Below are positions 17,939-26,770 of a stretch of DNA of 57,977 nt, one piece after another. The stretch comes from Parafrankia elaeagni. Lineage in GTDB: Bacteria > Actinomycetota > Actinomycetes > Frankiales > Frankiaceae. The notes beneath the pieces are model-generated. The model ran no database searches. It had not been told where the DNA came from and worked only from the letters and a program-made list of their open reading frames with translations. How positions within the stretch are numbered: the stretch's first letter is position 1; every line of letters starts with the position of its first letter. The stretch covers positions 558 through 58,534 of the forward strand of contig NZ_KB893735.1 in assembly GCF_000374165.1 (NCBI RefSeq), in the 5' to 3' direction. Both the position numbers and the translations under genes were made by a program.

Positions 17939-18895
17939 ATGACGCGGGGATCGCCGTGGCGAGTCTGCGCGGTCATGACGAACAGGACCTTCACCGGCAG
18001 CAGTCCCAGTCCCAGTCCAAGTCTCGGCATCCGGCACCGGTCTCCGTCACCGTGCCTGACGCGGTGGTGGCGTGACTGGACCGCATGGGCGGACAGCCAG
18101 GACGCAATGAACGCGGTCAGCCGGTGGCGGGAGCTCTCGCCGTTGATGGCCGGGTTCGCCGGGGCCGAGGAGGTGGTCGACGGCTGCGGCAGGGACCGGA
18201 CCGTCCCGGACACGGCGGCGAACAGTCGGCTGCTGTTCCTGCTGCGCCGGGCGGGTGAGGGCGACCAGGCCGCTGCCCGGGTCGCGGTGGCCCGAGCGGT
18301 TCCGGCGCTGGTCACCAAGGCGGCGGCGCACAGCCGGAGCGGAGGCCGCGGCTTCGACGCGATCTTCGACGATCTGCTGGCGGCGGCCTGGATCGTCGTG
18401 GCGACCTACCCCGTGGTCCGCCGCCCCGAGAAGACCTGGATCAACATCGTTCTCGACACCGAACGGGCGGTCTTCGGTCGACGGCGGCTGGTCGACCGGA
18501 TGACGGTGCTCGTCCCGCCGCCGCTGCTCGCCGAGCATCTGGCGGCCCGCCGGGCAGCGGTCATGGACGGTGCCGCTCGTGCCGGTGATCCACTGCTGGA
18601 GCTGGTGGAGCTGCTGGCCACGGGCCGACGCCGCGGGCTGTCGGACGCCGCGCTGCGCATCCTGATCGAATTCGGTGTCGACGGTCTGAGCTCGCAGCAG
18701 GTGGCCGCCCGCGACGGGGTGACAGACCGCGCGGTGCGACTGCGTCGCCAGCGGGCTGTCGCGGAACTGGCCGTCCTGCTCGATCTCCGTGGCAGCGCCG
18801 AGGGCTCAACGTCTCGGCCGCCGAGTACCGGCAAGGACGCCTGCACGCGGAGCGCGTCCGGTCGACGGCCTCGACCGGATGGACGAGCAGCATGA
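17939..18895 (+). CDS. Sigma-factor-like regulator with C-terminal helix-turn-helix
   Basis: Up to 318 residues; the start at 17939 is uncertain and M13 (17975) is an alternative, because the first ~40 residues are low-complexity. The core from WTAWADSQDAMNAVSRWREL onwards is alpha-helical: ANSRLLFLLRRAGEGDQAAARVAVARAVPAL, then FDAIFDDLLAAAWIVVATYPVVRRPEKTWINI resembles sigma region 2 of divergent extracytoplasmic-type factors. GLSSQQVAARDGVTDRAVRLRRQRAVAEL near the C-terminus is a sigma region 4-type HTH. Proteins of this kind are found with VirD4-like genes on actinobacterial mobile elements. Its stop overlaps the VirD4-like start (ATGA). It probably controls this cluster; whether it is a true sigma factor or a transcription regulator is open. 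Confidence 0.6.
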   Translation: MTRGSPWRVCAVMTNRTFTGSSPSPSPSLGIRHRSPSPCLTRWWRDWTAWADSQDAMNAVSRWRELSPLMAGFAGAEEVVDGCGRDRTVPDTAANSRLLFLLRRAGEGDQAAARVAVARAVPALVTKAAAHSRSGGRGFDAIFDDLLAAAWIVVATYPVVRRPEKTWINIVLDTERAVFGRRRLVDRMTVLVPPPLLAEHLAARRAAVMDGAARAGDPLLELVELLATGRRRGLSDAALRILIEFGVDGLSSQQVAARDGVTDRAVRLRRQRAVAELAVLLDLRGSAEGSTSRPPSTGKDACTRSASGRRPRPDGRAA

Positions 18896-21012
18896 CGATG
18901 GAGCGAGGCCGGTTCGGGGTCGTCTCCGGGGTGGATGCGGAGATCGTGGCCGTCGCCGCAGTGGCTCTGGCCGCGCTGTCTGCGGGCGCGATCTGGGCCG
19001 GGGCGCAGCTGGCCGCGCTGCTCTTCGGGACCCACCGCCCGCTGAAGGTGGGCCCGGGCGACGGGCTGGCAGCGCTGCCCCTGCTCGCGGTCGATCCGGC
19101 CCGTCCGGCCCGCGCCTGGCCATCGCACGCCGCGGGAGGGCTGCCGGGGCCGGTGGGGTACTGGGCGGCGACCGCGGTGCCGCTGGTAGCGGCGGCTCTG
19201 CTGTTCGGGATGGTCGCCTGGCTGGTTGTCGGCGACGGGGTGGGGGTGGCCCGGCGGCGCCGGCTCGGCATCGACCCGGAAGCACGGTTCGCCCGTCCGA
19301 TTGATCTGGCACCGCTGTGGGTGGGGGCCGCTCGGCGCGGCCGAATGATCCTGGGGCGCGTCGGCGGGCCTCGTGGACGGCTCGTCGCGACCGAGGACAG
19401 CCACAGTCCGCTGGATCCCACGGTGCCCCGATGGCGGGTGAGGCGAGCGGCGCGTCGCCGAGGTCCGCGCGGCAGCGTGATCGTCCTCGGCCCGTCCCAG
19501 TGCGGTAAGACCGCCGCGCTGGCGATCCCCGCCATCCTCGAATGGGATGGTCCGCTGATCGCGCTGAGCGTGAAGAACGACCTGCTCGGCGCGACGATCG
19601 CTCGGCGCCGTCAGGTCGGTGACGTCGCCGTGTTCGACCCGGCGGGCGCCACCGGCGAGGTCGGCGCTTCCTGGTCCCCGCTCGGGGCGGCCCGCACACT
19701 GGCCGGGGCACGGCGCGCGGCCCGCTCGATCGCGAACGCCACCTCGTGGACGTCGGCATCGTCGGGTGACATGAGCTTCTGGACCGCGGCGGCCGAGGAC
19801 CTGCTCGGCCAGCTGTTCTGGACCGCGGCCGCCGTCGATCTGGGCATGGACACCGTCGTCGGCTGGGTGGTGTCCATGGACAGGAACACCGTCAGCACCC
19901 TGCTGACCCCGCTGGCCTCCCACCGCAACCAGACCCTGGCCGCCGACGGCGCCCAGGTCCTCGCCGGGTTCGACGGGATCTGGGCCAACGACCGCCGGCA
20001 GATCTCCTCCACCTACCTGGTCGCCCGCCAGATGATCCAACCCTGGCAGGAACCGCGGATCGCCGCCTCCGCCATGCCGTCCCACCTCGACCTCAACTGG
20101 CTGCTCGACACCGGCCCCGACGGGCAGACAGCGAACACCCTGTATCTGAGCGCGGATCTCGACGACGCCGAACGCCTCGCCCCCGTCCTCGGCGGCCTGC
20201 TCGACGACCTGATGCGTCAGGCCTACACCCGCGTCGGCCACACCGGCGCCCCACTCGACCCGCCGCTGCTGGTCGTCGTCGACGAGGCCGGCAACTGGCC
20301 GATGCGCAACCTGCCCGGACGGATCTCCACCTGCGCCGGGATCGGCATCCAACTGATGCTGATCTACCAGAGCAAGGCACAGATCGACGCCGCCTACGGC
20401 CCGAAAGCCGATGTCATCATCTCCAACGCGGTCACCAAGGTGTTCTTCGCTGGCCTGTCCGACCGCTCCACCCTCGAGTACGCCGCCGGCCTCCTCGGCC
20501 AGGAACACATCGTGCAGACCTCCACCTCCGCCGACAGCACCGGCCTGATCGATCCCGGTGGGCGGCACGGGGTCTCACACAGCCCGACCCGGGTGGAGCT
20601 GCTGCCCTCCGCGCTCCTGCGGCAGGTCGCCCCCGGCCAGGCCCTGCTCATCCACAACACCCTTCCGCCCGCCCACCTGTTCGGCCGCTACTGGTATCTG
20701 GACGAGGACCTGCACGCCCTCGCCACCGGCTGGCGGACCTCCCACCGTGACCTTGCCCGCCAGGCCACCCGCCGCCGAATCAGCCCGGATGACGGCCCCA
20801 CCCAGCGGGGATCCCCGACCGCTCGGGGACACGCAGCGCCGGAGCTTCCGAGCGACGACCAGGACGGCGGCCCGTCGGGGGAACAACCGTGGGAAGCCTT
20901 CCGGGACCTGCCGAGGTCTCCCGTCAGGCCGCCTCGGCTATTCCACCGGCTTCGTGATCCGCGCGGGGGAGCGCTCGGGAGACGGCCCAAGACTCCACGG
21001 CGGCACTGGTGA
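18892..21012 (+). CDS. VirD4/TraG-type coupling ATPase
   Basis: A 706-residue membrane-anchored ATPase of the type IV coupling protein superfamily, which recruits DNA or protein substrates to a secretion channel. Two N-terminal TM segments (VAVAAVALAALSAGAIWAG, about 17-36; WAATAVPLVAAALLFGMVAWLVV, about 88-110) anchor it. The Walker A motif GPSQCGKTAALAIPAI has its Lys at 206 and the Walker B motif LLVVVDEAGNWP has its Asp at 464. ALSVKNDL, SWSPLGAARTLAGA and the C-terminal LIYQSKAQID also match TraG/VirD4 proteins. The ~100-residue tail is disordered. It starts on the sigma-like gene's stop and its own stop overlaps the next gene. Its presence beside a Tad cluster without VirB genes suggests a hybrid secretion machine or a conjugation remnant. 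Confidence 0.85.
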   Translation: MTMERGRFGVVSGVDAEIVAVAAVALAALSAGAIWAGAQLAALLFGTHRPLKVGPGDGLAALPLLAVDPARPARAWPSHAAGGLPGPVGYWAATAVPLVAAALLFGMVAWLVVGDGVGVARRRRLGIDPEARFARPIDLAPLWVGAARRGRMILGRVGGPRGRLVATEDSHSPLDPTVPRWRVRRAARRRGPRGSVIVLGPSQCGKTAALAIPAILEWDGPLIALSVKNDLLGATIARRRQVGDVAVFDPAGATGEVGASWSPLGAARTLAGARRAARSIANATSWTSASSGDMSFWTAAAEDLLGQLFWTAAAVDLGMDTVVGWVVSMDRNTVSTLLTPLASHRNQTLAADGAQVLAGFDGIWANDRRQISSTYLVARQMIQPWQEPRIAASAMPSHLDLNWLLDTGPDGQTANTLYLSADLDDAERLAPVLGGLLDDLMRQAYTRVGHTGAPLDPPLLVVVDEAGNWPMRNLPGRISTCAGIGIQLMLIYQSKAQIDAAYGPKADVIISNAVTKVFFAGLSDRSTLEYAAGLLGQEHIVQTSTSADSTGLIDPGGRHGVSHSPTRVELLPSALLRQVAPGQALLIHNTLPPAHLFGRYWYLDEDLHALATGWRTSHRDLARQATRRRISPDDGPTQRGSPTARGHAAPELPSDDQDGGPSGEQPWEAFRDLPRSPVRPPRLFHRLRDPRGGALGRRPKTPRRHW

Positions 21013-22157
21013 CGCTGGCCTCGCCGACCGCGCCGGACAACACCCCGTTCCACTCCTTCCGGGTGGCCGGCGGATCGGTCGTTCTCGATCTGCCCTTCCG
21101 CCCGCCGCCCGGCTGGAGCGTGCGCGCCGCGACCCTCTGGCCGGACTCCCGCTCCGCCCATGGCTGGGGAGCCGACCACTGGGCAGCCGGACCCGGGGGG
21201 CGCGGATTCGTCCCCGGCCTCACCGACGTCGGTGACGTCCTCCAGTTCGCCGCAGAATCCCCGACCCCGCAGCGTGAACTGACGGCGAACGTCTGGGCGC
21301 CCCCGGAATCACGGGACGCCCCGCAGGCCCGCACGGTCCACTCCTGGTTCGGCTACCTCCACGGCATCACCCGGACCTCACTGATCGTCCGCGGGCCCTA
21401 CCAGACACCCGAAGCCGCGTACTACGCGGCGCAACGCGCCCTCCAGATCGACCTCGCCCGCACCGAGGCCGCCCACGAACCGACACGCCCGGCAGAACCG
21501 CTACACCCGGCCGCGCCACCCGTCGCCGTCAGCCTCGATTACCACGGCGACACCGCCACCGTCGGAGACCCCTACCACGGCTGGATCACCATCCCCAGCC
21601 GCGACCTCGCTAGCGCCCTCATGCTTCCCCACCACGAGCTCCTCCGCCACCTGCACCGCCACGTCCCCCACCTCAACGGACGGGAACCCCAGATCACCCT
21701 CGCCGCCCTGGCCGCCCGCCACCTCCCACACCAGCTCCCCGACCTCCTTGCTCAGCCGCGCGGGGGAGCGCCCTCCGAGCCCGACGCCTCGGCACCCGCC
21801 ACGCCCACGCCCACAGGACCAAGTGATGCCACTACAGACGGACAAGCCCCGCCGTCGGCAACAACCCGGAGCGCCGGCCCGTCGGATGAGCGCTACGACA
21901 TGGCGGAGGCAGCGGAAGCAGAGCCACCTGATCCACGTAGACCAGCAGGAACGTCACCTGATCAGGCCGATGCGCCACCGAACCATGACGCCGCCCTGGC
22001 GGCTGCTCGTTTATCTCCGAGGTCGCCGGGCGCCGATCCGGCCGCCGAGACTGCCGCCGGGGAGCCCGGCACCGGCGACGCTGCTGCCGATCTTGCTAGT
22101 ACCGGCTGGACCCCACCCGATGCGATGCCTCCCGATTCGGGACTAGAAGTGCCGTGA
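21009..22157 (+). CDS. Protein of unknown function, partner of the VirD4-like ATPase
   Basis: A 382-residue protein starting at a GTG that overlaps the previous stop. I do not recognise the N-terminal half (FHSFRVAGGSVVLDLPFRPP, HSWFGYLHGITRTSLIVRGPYQTPEAAYYAAQRAL). Residues ~185-250 (DPYHGWITIPSRDLASAL, then ITLAALAARHLPHQLPDLL) match the C-terminal domain of the minus-strand protein at 15897-17603. The last ~130 residues are low-complexity, Pro/Ala/Asp-rich and probably disordered. No signal peptide or TM is seen, so it is cytosolic; the tight overlap suggests it acts with the coupling ATPase, perhaps as an adaptor. Confidence 0.6.
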   Translation: MTLASPTAPDNTPFHSFRVAGGSVVLDLPFRPPPGWSVRAATLWPDSRSAHGWGADHWAAGPGGRGFVPGLTDVGDVLQFAAESPTPQRELTANVWAPPESRDAPQARTVHSWFGYLHGITRTSLIVRGPYQTPEAAYYAAQRALQIDLARTEAAHEPTRPAEPLHPAAPPVAVSLDYHGDTATVGDPYHGWITIPSRDLASALMLPHHELLRHLHRHVPHLNGREPQITLAALAARHLPHQLPDLLAQPRGGAPSEPDASAPATPTPTGPSDATTDGQAPPSATTRSAGPSDERYDMAEAAEAEPPDPRRPAGTSPDQADAPPNHDAALAAARLSPRSPGADPAAETAAGEPGTGDAAADLASTGWTPPDAMPPDSGLEVP

Positions 22158-22460
22158 AGCGCATCGCTGAATGCCGCCTTCATGATCATAGTTGACATCA
22201 GGCTTCTGATGCCCACTGTGAGGCCACGTCGCCGATCGACGCCGGTCTCCTCTCCCTTGACTGGTCTCACGTAGCCGAACGTTCAACATCATATTCATGG
22301 CGCTACGATCTCTGCTTGGCCCACTTGAGTGCTATCGCGCTGATGTGGTGCTGAGGGCGGTCGAAGCCTGACTGGTGGTTGAACGCTTGGAACGCAAGAA
22401 CTGAGCGACCGGACGCGAGAGGACGCTGCCGGTGGCGGGCCTGCGGGGGGTGGGACGTCG
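22158..22460 (+). promoter_or_regulatory. Intergenic region with possible promoter of the defence locus
   Basis: About 300 bases with no gene. TACGAT at 22304-22309 is a good actinobacterial -10, with TTCAAC (22282-22287) as a weak -35 at 16-base spacing. A perfect TTGACA lies at 22192-22197 without a good -10 partner. The AT-rich stretch near 22280-22300 stands out in this GC-rich window. This is the only sizeable gap before the 32-kb co-directional locus, so the main promoter should be here. A leader of ~150 bases would result; I see no riboswitch-like structure. Confidence 0.35.
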
Positions 22461-23621
22461 ATGGTGAGCGGTGCGCCTGAGCTGATCGGTCGTTACGTCG
22501 TGGATCGGGAGCTCGGCTCCGGCGGCATGGGCGAAGTGTTCCTCGCCTACTCGCCGGCTGGTGATCCCGTGGCGGTGAAGCTGATCCGTAGTGATCGGTT
22601 GGACCCGGTCGCGCGCGACCGGTTCGAGAAGGAAGCACAGATCGCCAGGACGATCGTCGGGACGAACCGGGTGGCACGGTTTCTGGACGCCGATCCGTAC
22701 GCCGCCCGGCCCTGGATCGCGATGGAGTACATACCGGGCAGCACCCTGGCCGCCGAGGTCGATGCTCACGGGCCGCTGTCGGTGCCGCTCGTGGCGAGTC
22801 TGGCCGCGCTGCTCGCCGAAGGGCTGGAAGCTGTCCACACGGCCGGCCTGCTGCACCGGGACCTCAAACCGCAGAACGTCATCCTGGGTGAGTACGGCCC
22901 GGTGCTGATCGATTTTGGTCTCGGGGCCTTCCTGGACTCGGCGAAGGGCAGCCTCTCGCACACCGGCATGGTCATCGGCACGGTGCGTTCCATGCCTCCC
23001 GAGCAGGCCACAGGCAATCCCAAAGTCACTCCGGCCGCGGACGTCTACGGGCTGGGGGCGGTCCTGCTCTATGCGGCCACGGGACATAGTCCGTACGACG
23101 GCGTTCGGTGGGAGGCCATCGCCAGTCAGGTCGCCGACCCCAACCACCTTCCCGACCTTGGCGGCCTGCCGGCAGAGCTGGTGCCGTTGGTTTCGTCGAT
23201 GCTCGCCTACGAGCCTGAGGTCAGGCCTGCGCTGAGCGCTGTCATGACCCAGAGCACAGGACTGCTGACCGAGGCTGGTATCTCGCCGGTGGAGGCCCGC
23301 TATGCCCTGATCGATCGGACGAGGGAAGACCGGTCGGCAGCGCACGTACCGGCCGCGCGTAGAGATCTTCTGGTGCGTGTCGCAGAAAAAGTTGATCTCT
23401 CGGAGACGGATGCACGTCTGCGTAGTCCGCTTGACCACCCACCGCAGGAACGCGAACCGGAAACGAAGGCCCTGCCGGAGACAAGATCCGGTCGGGAACA
23501 GCCCGGAGACGTCGACTCTGGACCTGCTCCCCCTGGCGGAGACGGCGGGAAGAAGCTACCTGCGTCGCGGCGAGTGGCCGAGGAGCTGCGAGAGCAGTAC
23601 GCCATGCGGCTTGAGCTGTAG
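22461..23621 (+). CDS. PknB-type Ser/Thr protein kinase, cytosolic
   Basis: A 386-residue protein with a complete eukaryotic-like kinase domain at residues ~9-265: glycine loop LGSGGMGEV (18-26), ATP-binding Lys40 in VAVKLI, catalytic HRDLKPQN with Asp134, metal-binding DFG Asp151, and activation segment ending SMPPEQATG. The ~120-residue tail is charged and has no TM, unlike PknB sensor kinases, so it is cytosolic. It phosphorylates Ser/Thr on unknown substrates. It lies 38 bases before the SNF2 helicase gene on the same strand, with nothing else likely to be its target nearby, so it is the best candidate for the first gene of the defence locus. Kinases occur in several phage-defence systems; a role in triggering this one is inferred. 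Confidence 0.9.
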   Translation: MVSGAPELIGRYVVDRELGSGGMGEVFLAYSPAGDPVAVKLIRSDRLDPVARDRFEKEAQIARTIVGTNRVARFLDADPYAARPWIAMEYIPGSTLAAEVDAHGPLSVPLVASLAALLAEGLEAVHTAGLLHRDLKPQNVILGEYGPVLIDFGLGAFLDSAKGSLSHTGMVIGTVRSMPPEQATGNPKVTPAADVYGLGAVLLYAATGHSPYDGVRWEAIASQVADPNHLPDLGGLPAELVPLVSSMLAYEPEVRPALSAVMTQSTGLLTEAGISPVEARYALIDRTREDRSAAHVPAARRDLLVRVAEKVDLSETDARLRSPLDHPPQEREPETKALPETRSGREQPGDVDSGPAPPGGDGGKKLPASRRVAEELREQYAMRLEL

Positions 23622-23659
23622 TCGAGCTGTCGCTCGACATCTGCAGGCAGCACAGGAGA

Positions 23660-26600
23660 ATGGCAGGCTGCGTTCGAGACGAGGTGGGCGGGGGCTTGAC
23701 CAGAGTGACGGAGACGCGGGACAGCGAAGCGGGTCCCTGCGGCTTTGATACGGAGGATCACGCGGACACTCCGGGACGGGCGGGCAGGTTCGCACCAGGG
23801 GCTCAGGTCCGGGTCCGGGACGAGCAGTGGCTTGTCCGCAAGGTGAGCGTGACCCGGCACGACGGCTGGATGCTCGACGTCACCGGGGTCTCGCCGTTCG
23901 TCCGGGGGACCGACGCCGTCTTCTACGAGGAACTCGACGACATCGAGGTTCTCGACCCGCGGCGGACCCGGCTCGTCGTCGACGACTCCCCGAATCACCG
24001 CCGTGCTCGCCTCCACCTGGAGGCGACGATCCACAAGACGGCCCTGCCCCAGACCGAGTACGGGCTCGCGATCGCCGACACCTTCCTGATGGATCGGCAG
24101 GCCCATCAGCTGCGGCCCGCCGCGCTGGCACTGTCGATGCGCAACCCGCAGCCGCGGATCCTGATCGGCGACGTGGTCGGCCTGGGCAAGACCCTGGAGA
24201 TCGGCATTCTGCTCGCCGAGCTCATCCGCCGCGGGCGGGGTGAGCGGATCCTGGTCGTAACGCCGGCACACGTGCTGGAACAGTTTCAGCGCGAGCTGTG
24301 GACACGGTTCTCGATCCCGCTGGTCCGGCTGGACTCCACCGGGATCCAGCGGATGCAGCAGGAGATCCCCGCCGGCCGAAACCCCTTCGCCTACTTCAAG
24401 CGCGCCGTCATCTCCGTGGACACGCTCAAGAGCGACGTCTACGTGCATCACCTCGGTAGCACCGACTGGGACGCGGTCGTCATCGACGAGTGCCACAACC
24501 TGGTCAACCGCGGCACCAAGAACAACGACCTGGCCCGCCTGCTCGCTGACCGTACCGATGCGCTGATCCTCGCCTCGGCGACCCCGCACAACGGCAACGC
24601 CCATTCCTTCGCGGAGTTGATCAGACTTCTGGACGAGGCCGCGATCGCCGACCCGTCGAAGTACGAGGTGGCCGATCTGGAGCACCTCTACATCCGGCAG
24701 ACGAAGACGTCCCCGGAGGTGCGGGACTCGCTCAAGGGCTCCTGGCCGGACAGAGGACCGTCCCTGCCGATCCTGGCCGTGGCGACGGAACGGGAACGGG
24801 CGGTGCTGGAGGAACTCGCTACCCGCTGGATCCCCGGTGAGGTGAGCGCTCGATCCGCCAGTGACCATCAGCTCTTCCCCTACACGCTTTTCAAGTCGTT
24901 CCTGTCGTCCCACCGGGCGCTGCAGGAAACGATCGCGACGCGCCTGCGCACCCTGGAACAGCCGTCGACCACGGGCCGCACCTCGTCCCGGCAGGTTGAC
25001 CGTGAGGCATCCCGGCAGGCCGAACGCGCTGCTCTGCTCGACCTGCGAGGGCTGGCCGCCGACATCGACGACGGCGACTCGGCGAAGCTGACGGCACTGC
25101 TCGACGTGCTGCGGGAACTGTCGGTGGGCCCCCGCTCCGACACCCGAGTCGTGATCTTTTCCGAGCGGATCCCGACGCTCACCTGGCTGGCCCAGGTGGT
25201 GCCGGCCCGACTGGGTTTTCCCGCGACAGCGAAGAAGGACCAGAACAGGCCGTGGTCCGTCTACGGCGGGGCGGTGCAGGTGATGCACCGCGAGGCGACC
25301 AGCGACGACGATCAGCAGAAGATCGTCGAGAGGTTCGGGTTGCGCGACGACCCGGTGCGCCTGCTGTTCACCGGTGACGTGGCCTCCGAAGGGGTCAACC
25401 TACACCAGCAGTGCCACCAGCTCGTTCACTACGACCTGCCCTGGTCGCTGATCCGAATCGCACAGCGCAACGGTCGGATCGACCGCTACAACCAGCAGCA
25501 CCCGCCGGAGTTCCGGGCGCTGCTGCTCACCAGCGACGTCGTCTGGCGCACCGACGAGGAGACCGGAGAGCCCCTCCCGTTCGATGATCGTCTTGTCGGC
25601 GCCAAGCTGCTGCGGCGCGAGGAGCAGGCCCACCGGATCGAGGGCTCCGTCGAGGCTGCCACCGGTATCTACCGGGAGAAGGAGGAAGAGGACCGGCTCA
25701 CCCGGGATCTGATCGCCGGCCGCACCGTCGATCAGTCGATCGCCGCGTCGCGCCAGGACGCCCCCGACTTCATGGCCGGGCTGATGGGCAACGTCGGCGC
25801 CGACCCGGGAATCGCCCCGGTGTCCGTTGCCACCGTCCCGACCCTGTTCGCGTCCACCGCGGCGTACTTCGAGGAGGCCCTGCGCCAGATCTGCCCGACG
25901 AGCCCCGAGAACGACCTGGCCGTGCGCTGGGAGGACGACGGCACCATCGCCTTCGAACCACCCACCGACCTGCAGTACCGGCTGCGCGCACTGCCACGTT
26001 CCTACCTGAGCGAGCAGGGGATCATACCAGGCCGGACGGAACCCGGCCGGCTGCGGATCACCTTCTCCAAACCACTGGGCAAGAAGCGGCTCGCCGCTGC
26101 ATTGACGTCGTCGGCGACGCAGTGGCCCACCGTCAGCTACGTGTCGCCCATCCACCCGGTGCTCGACTGGGTGACGGACAAGGTCCTGGCTTCCCTCCGC
26201 TACGACGAGGCCTTCGTCCTCGCCTACCAGCCCGATCTCACCGAGGCCGGTAAACGCGACGGGTACCGGTCCGAGGACCTCGCCGGCCCGGCTTTCCTGG
26301 TCCAGGGCATCTACTCCAACGCCCTCGGCCGGCCGACCATCGTGGAGTGGATGGCCATCCTCGGCCTGCCTGGCGCCGGTCGGGTGGTTCCGATGAACGC
26401 CGACTTCCTGACGGTCTTCGGGGTCGGCCCGCAGATGCCCGGCCGCCGGGCCACCGCGCAGGAGCTGGACGATCTGCAGGGCCTCGTCCCGCAGGCGGTC
26501 AGGCACGCCCAGCGACACCTTGAGCTGCGCGCCGACGAGTACGCCGAACGTATCGACAGGGTCCTCGCCCCCTACCAGCGGCGCGTCCAGCGATGGTCGC

Positions 26601-26770
26601 AGGAGGCCCTGTTCGCCTCCACCGACCGGACGGAGACCGTACGCAGGCGGGAGGACCTCGTCGCCTCACTGCGTAGCTCCGGGGCACCGATGATGCGCCT
26701 GCTGGCGGTACTCACCCCCCAGAGCCCCGCCGCCGTCGCAACCGACGACACCACGGCGGTGGGGCGGTGA
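23660..26770 (+). CDS. drmD: SNF2-type helicase, DrmD-like (class 1 DISARM component)
   Basis: Up to 1036 residues; GTG 23705 is a good alternative start because the AGGAG next to ATG 23660 is too close. An N-terminal SH3-like module (APGAQVRVRDEQWLVRKVSV) precedes a RapA/SNF2 superfamily 2 helicase. Motifs are GDVVGLGKTLE (Lys ~177), VIDECHN (DECH, Asp ~276), LASATPHNG (motif III), LFTGDVASEGVNLHQQ (motif V) and IAQRNGRIDRYNQ (motif VI, Gln ~602). The length, domain order and the following giant methyltransferase match DrmD of class 1 DISARM, where the helicase cooperates with the methylase in restriction of phage DNA. The stop overlaps the methyltransferase start. Identification as DrmD is by architecture and context, so an alternative SNF2 restriction helicase is possible. 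Confidence 0.78.
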   Translation: MAGCVRDEVGGGLTRVTETRDSEAGPCGFDTEDHADTPGRAGRFAPGAQVRVRDEQWLVRKVSVTRHDGWMLDVTGVSPFVRGTDAVFYEELDDIEVLDPRRTRLVVDDSPNHRRARLHLEATIHKTALPQTEYGLAIADTFLMDRQAHQLRPAALALSMRNPQPRILIGDVVGLGKTLEIGILLAELIRRGRGERILVVTPAHVLEQFQRELWTRFSIPLVRLDSTGIQRMQQEIPAGRNPFAYFKRAVISVDTLKSDVYVHHLGSTDWDAVVIDECHNLVNRGTKNNDLARLLADRTDALILASATPHNGNAHSFAELIRLLDEAAIADPSKYEVADLEHLYIRQTKTSPEVRDSLKGSWPDRGPSLPILAVATERERAVLEELATRWIPGEVSARSASDHQLFPYTLFKSFLSSHRALQETIATRLRTLEQPSTTGRTSSRQVDREASRQAERAALLDLRGLAADIDDGDSAKLTALLDVLRELSVGPRSDTRVVIFSERIPTLTWLAQVVPARLGFPATAKKDQNRPWSVYGGAVQVMHREATSDDDQQKIVERFGLRDDPVRLLFTGDVASEGVNLHQQCHQLVHYDLPWSLIRIAQRNGRIDRYNQQHPPEFRALLLTSDVVWRTDEETGEPLPFDDRLVGAKLLRREEQAHRIEGSVEAATGIYREKEEEDRLTRDLIAGRTVDQSIAASRQDAPDFMAGLMGNVGADPGIAPVSVATVPTLFASTAAYFEEALRQICPTSPENDLAVRWEDDGTIAFEPPTDLQYRLRALPRSYLSEQGIIPGRTEPGRLRITFSKPLGKKRLAAALTSSATQWPTVSYVSPIHPVLDWVTDKVLASLRYDEAFVLAYQPDLTEAGKRDGYRSEDLAGPAFLVQGIYSNALGRPTIVEWMAILGLPGAGRVVPMNADFLTVFGVGPQMPGRRATAQELDDLQGLVPQAVRHAQRHLELRADEYAERIDRVLAPYQRRVQRWSQEALFASTDRTETVRRREDLVASLRSSGAPMMRLLAVLTPQSPAAVATDDTTAVGR

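Noticed and set aside
18406-20568. 720-residue minus-strand open frame
   Set aside because: Antisense to the sigma-like and VirD4 genes, which have clear conserved motifs.
22461-23621. PknB-type sensor kinase with PASTA domains
   Set aside because: No TM or PASTA region; the protein ends ~120 residues after the kinase domain.
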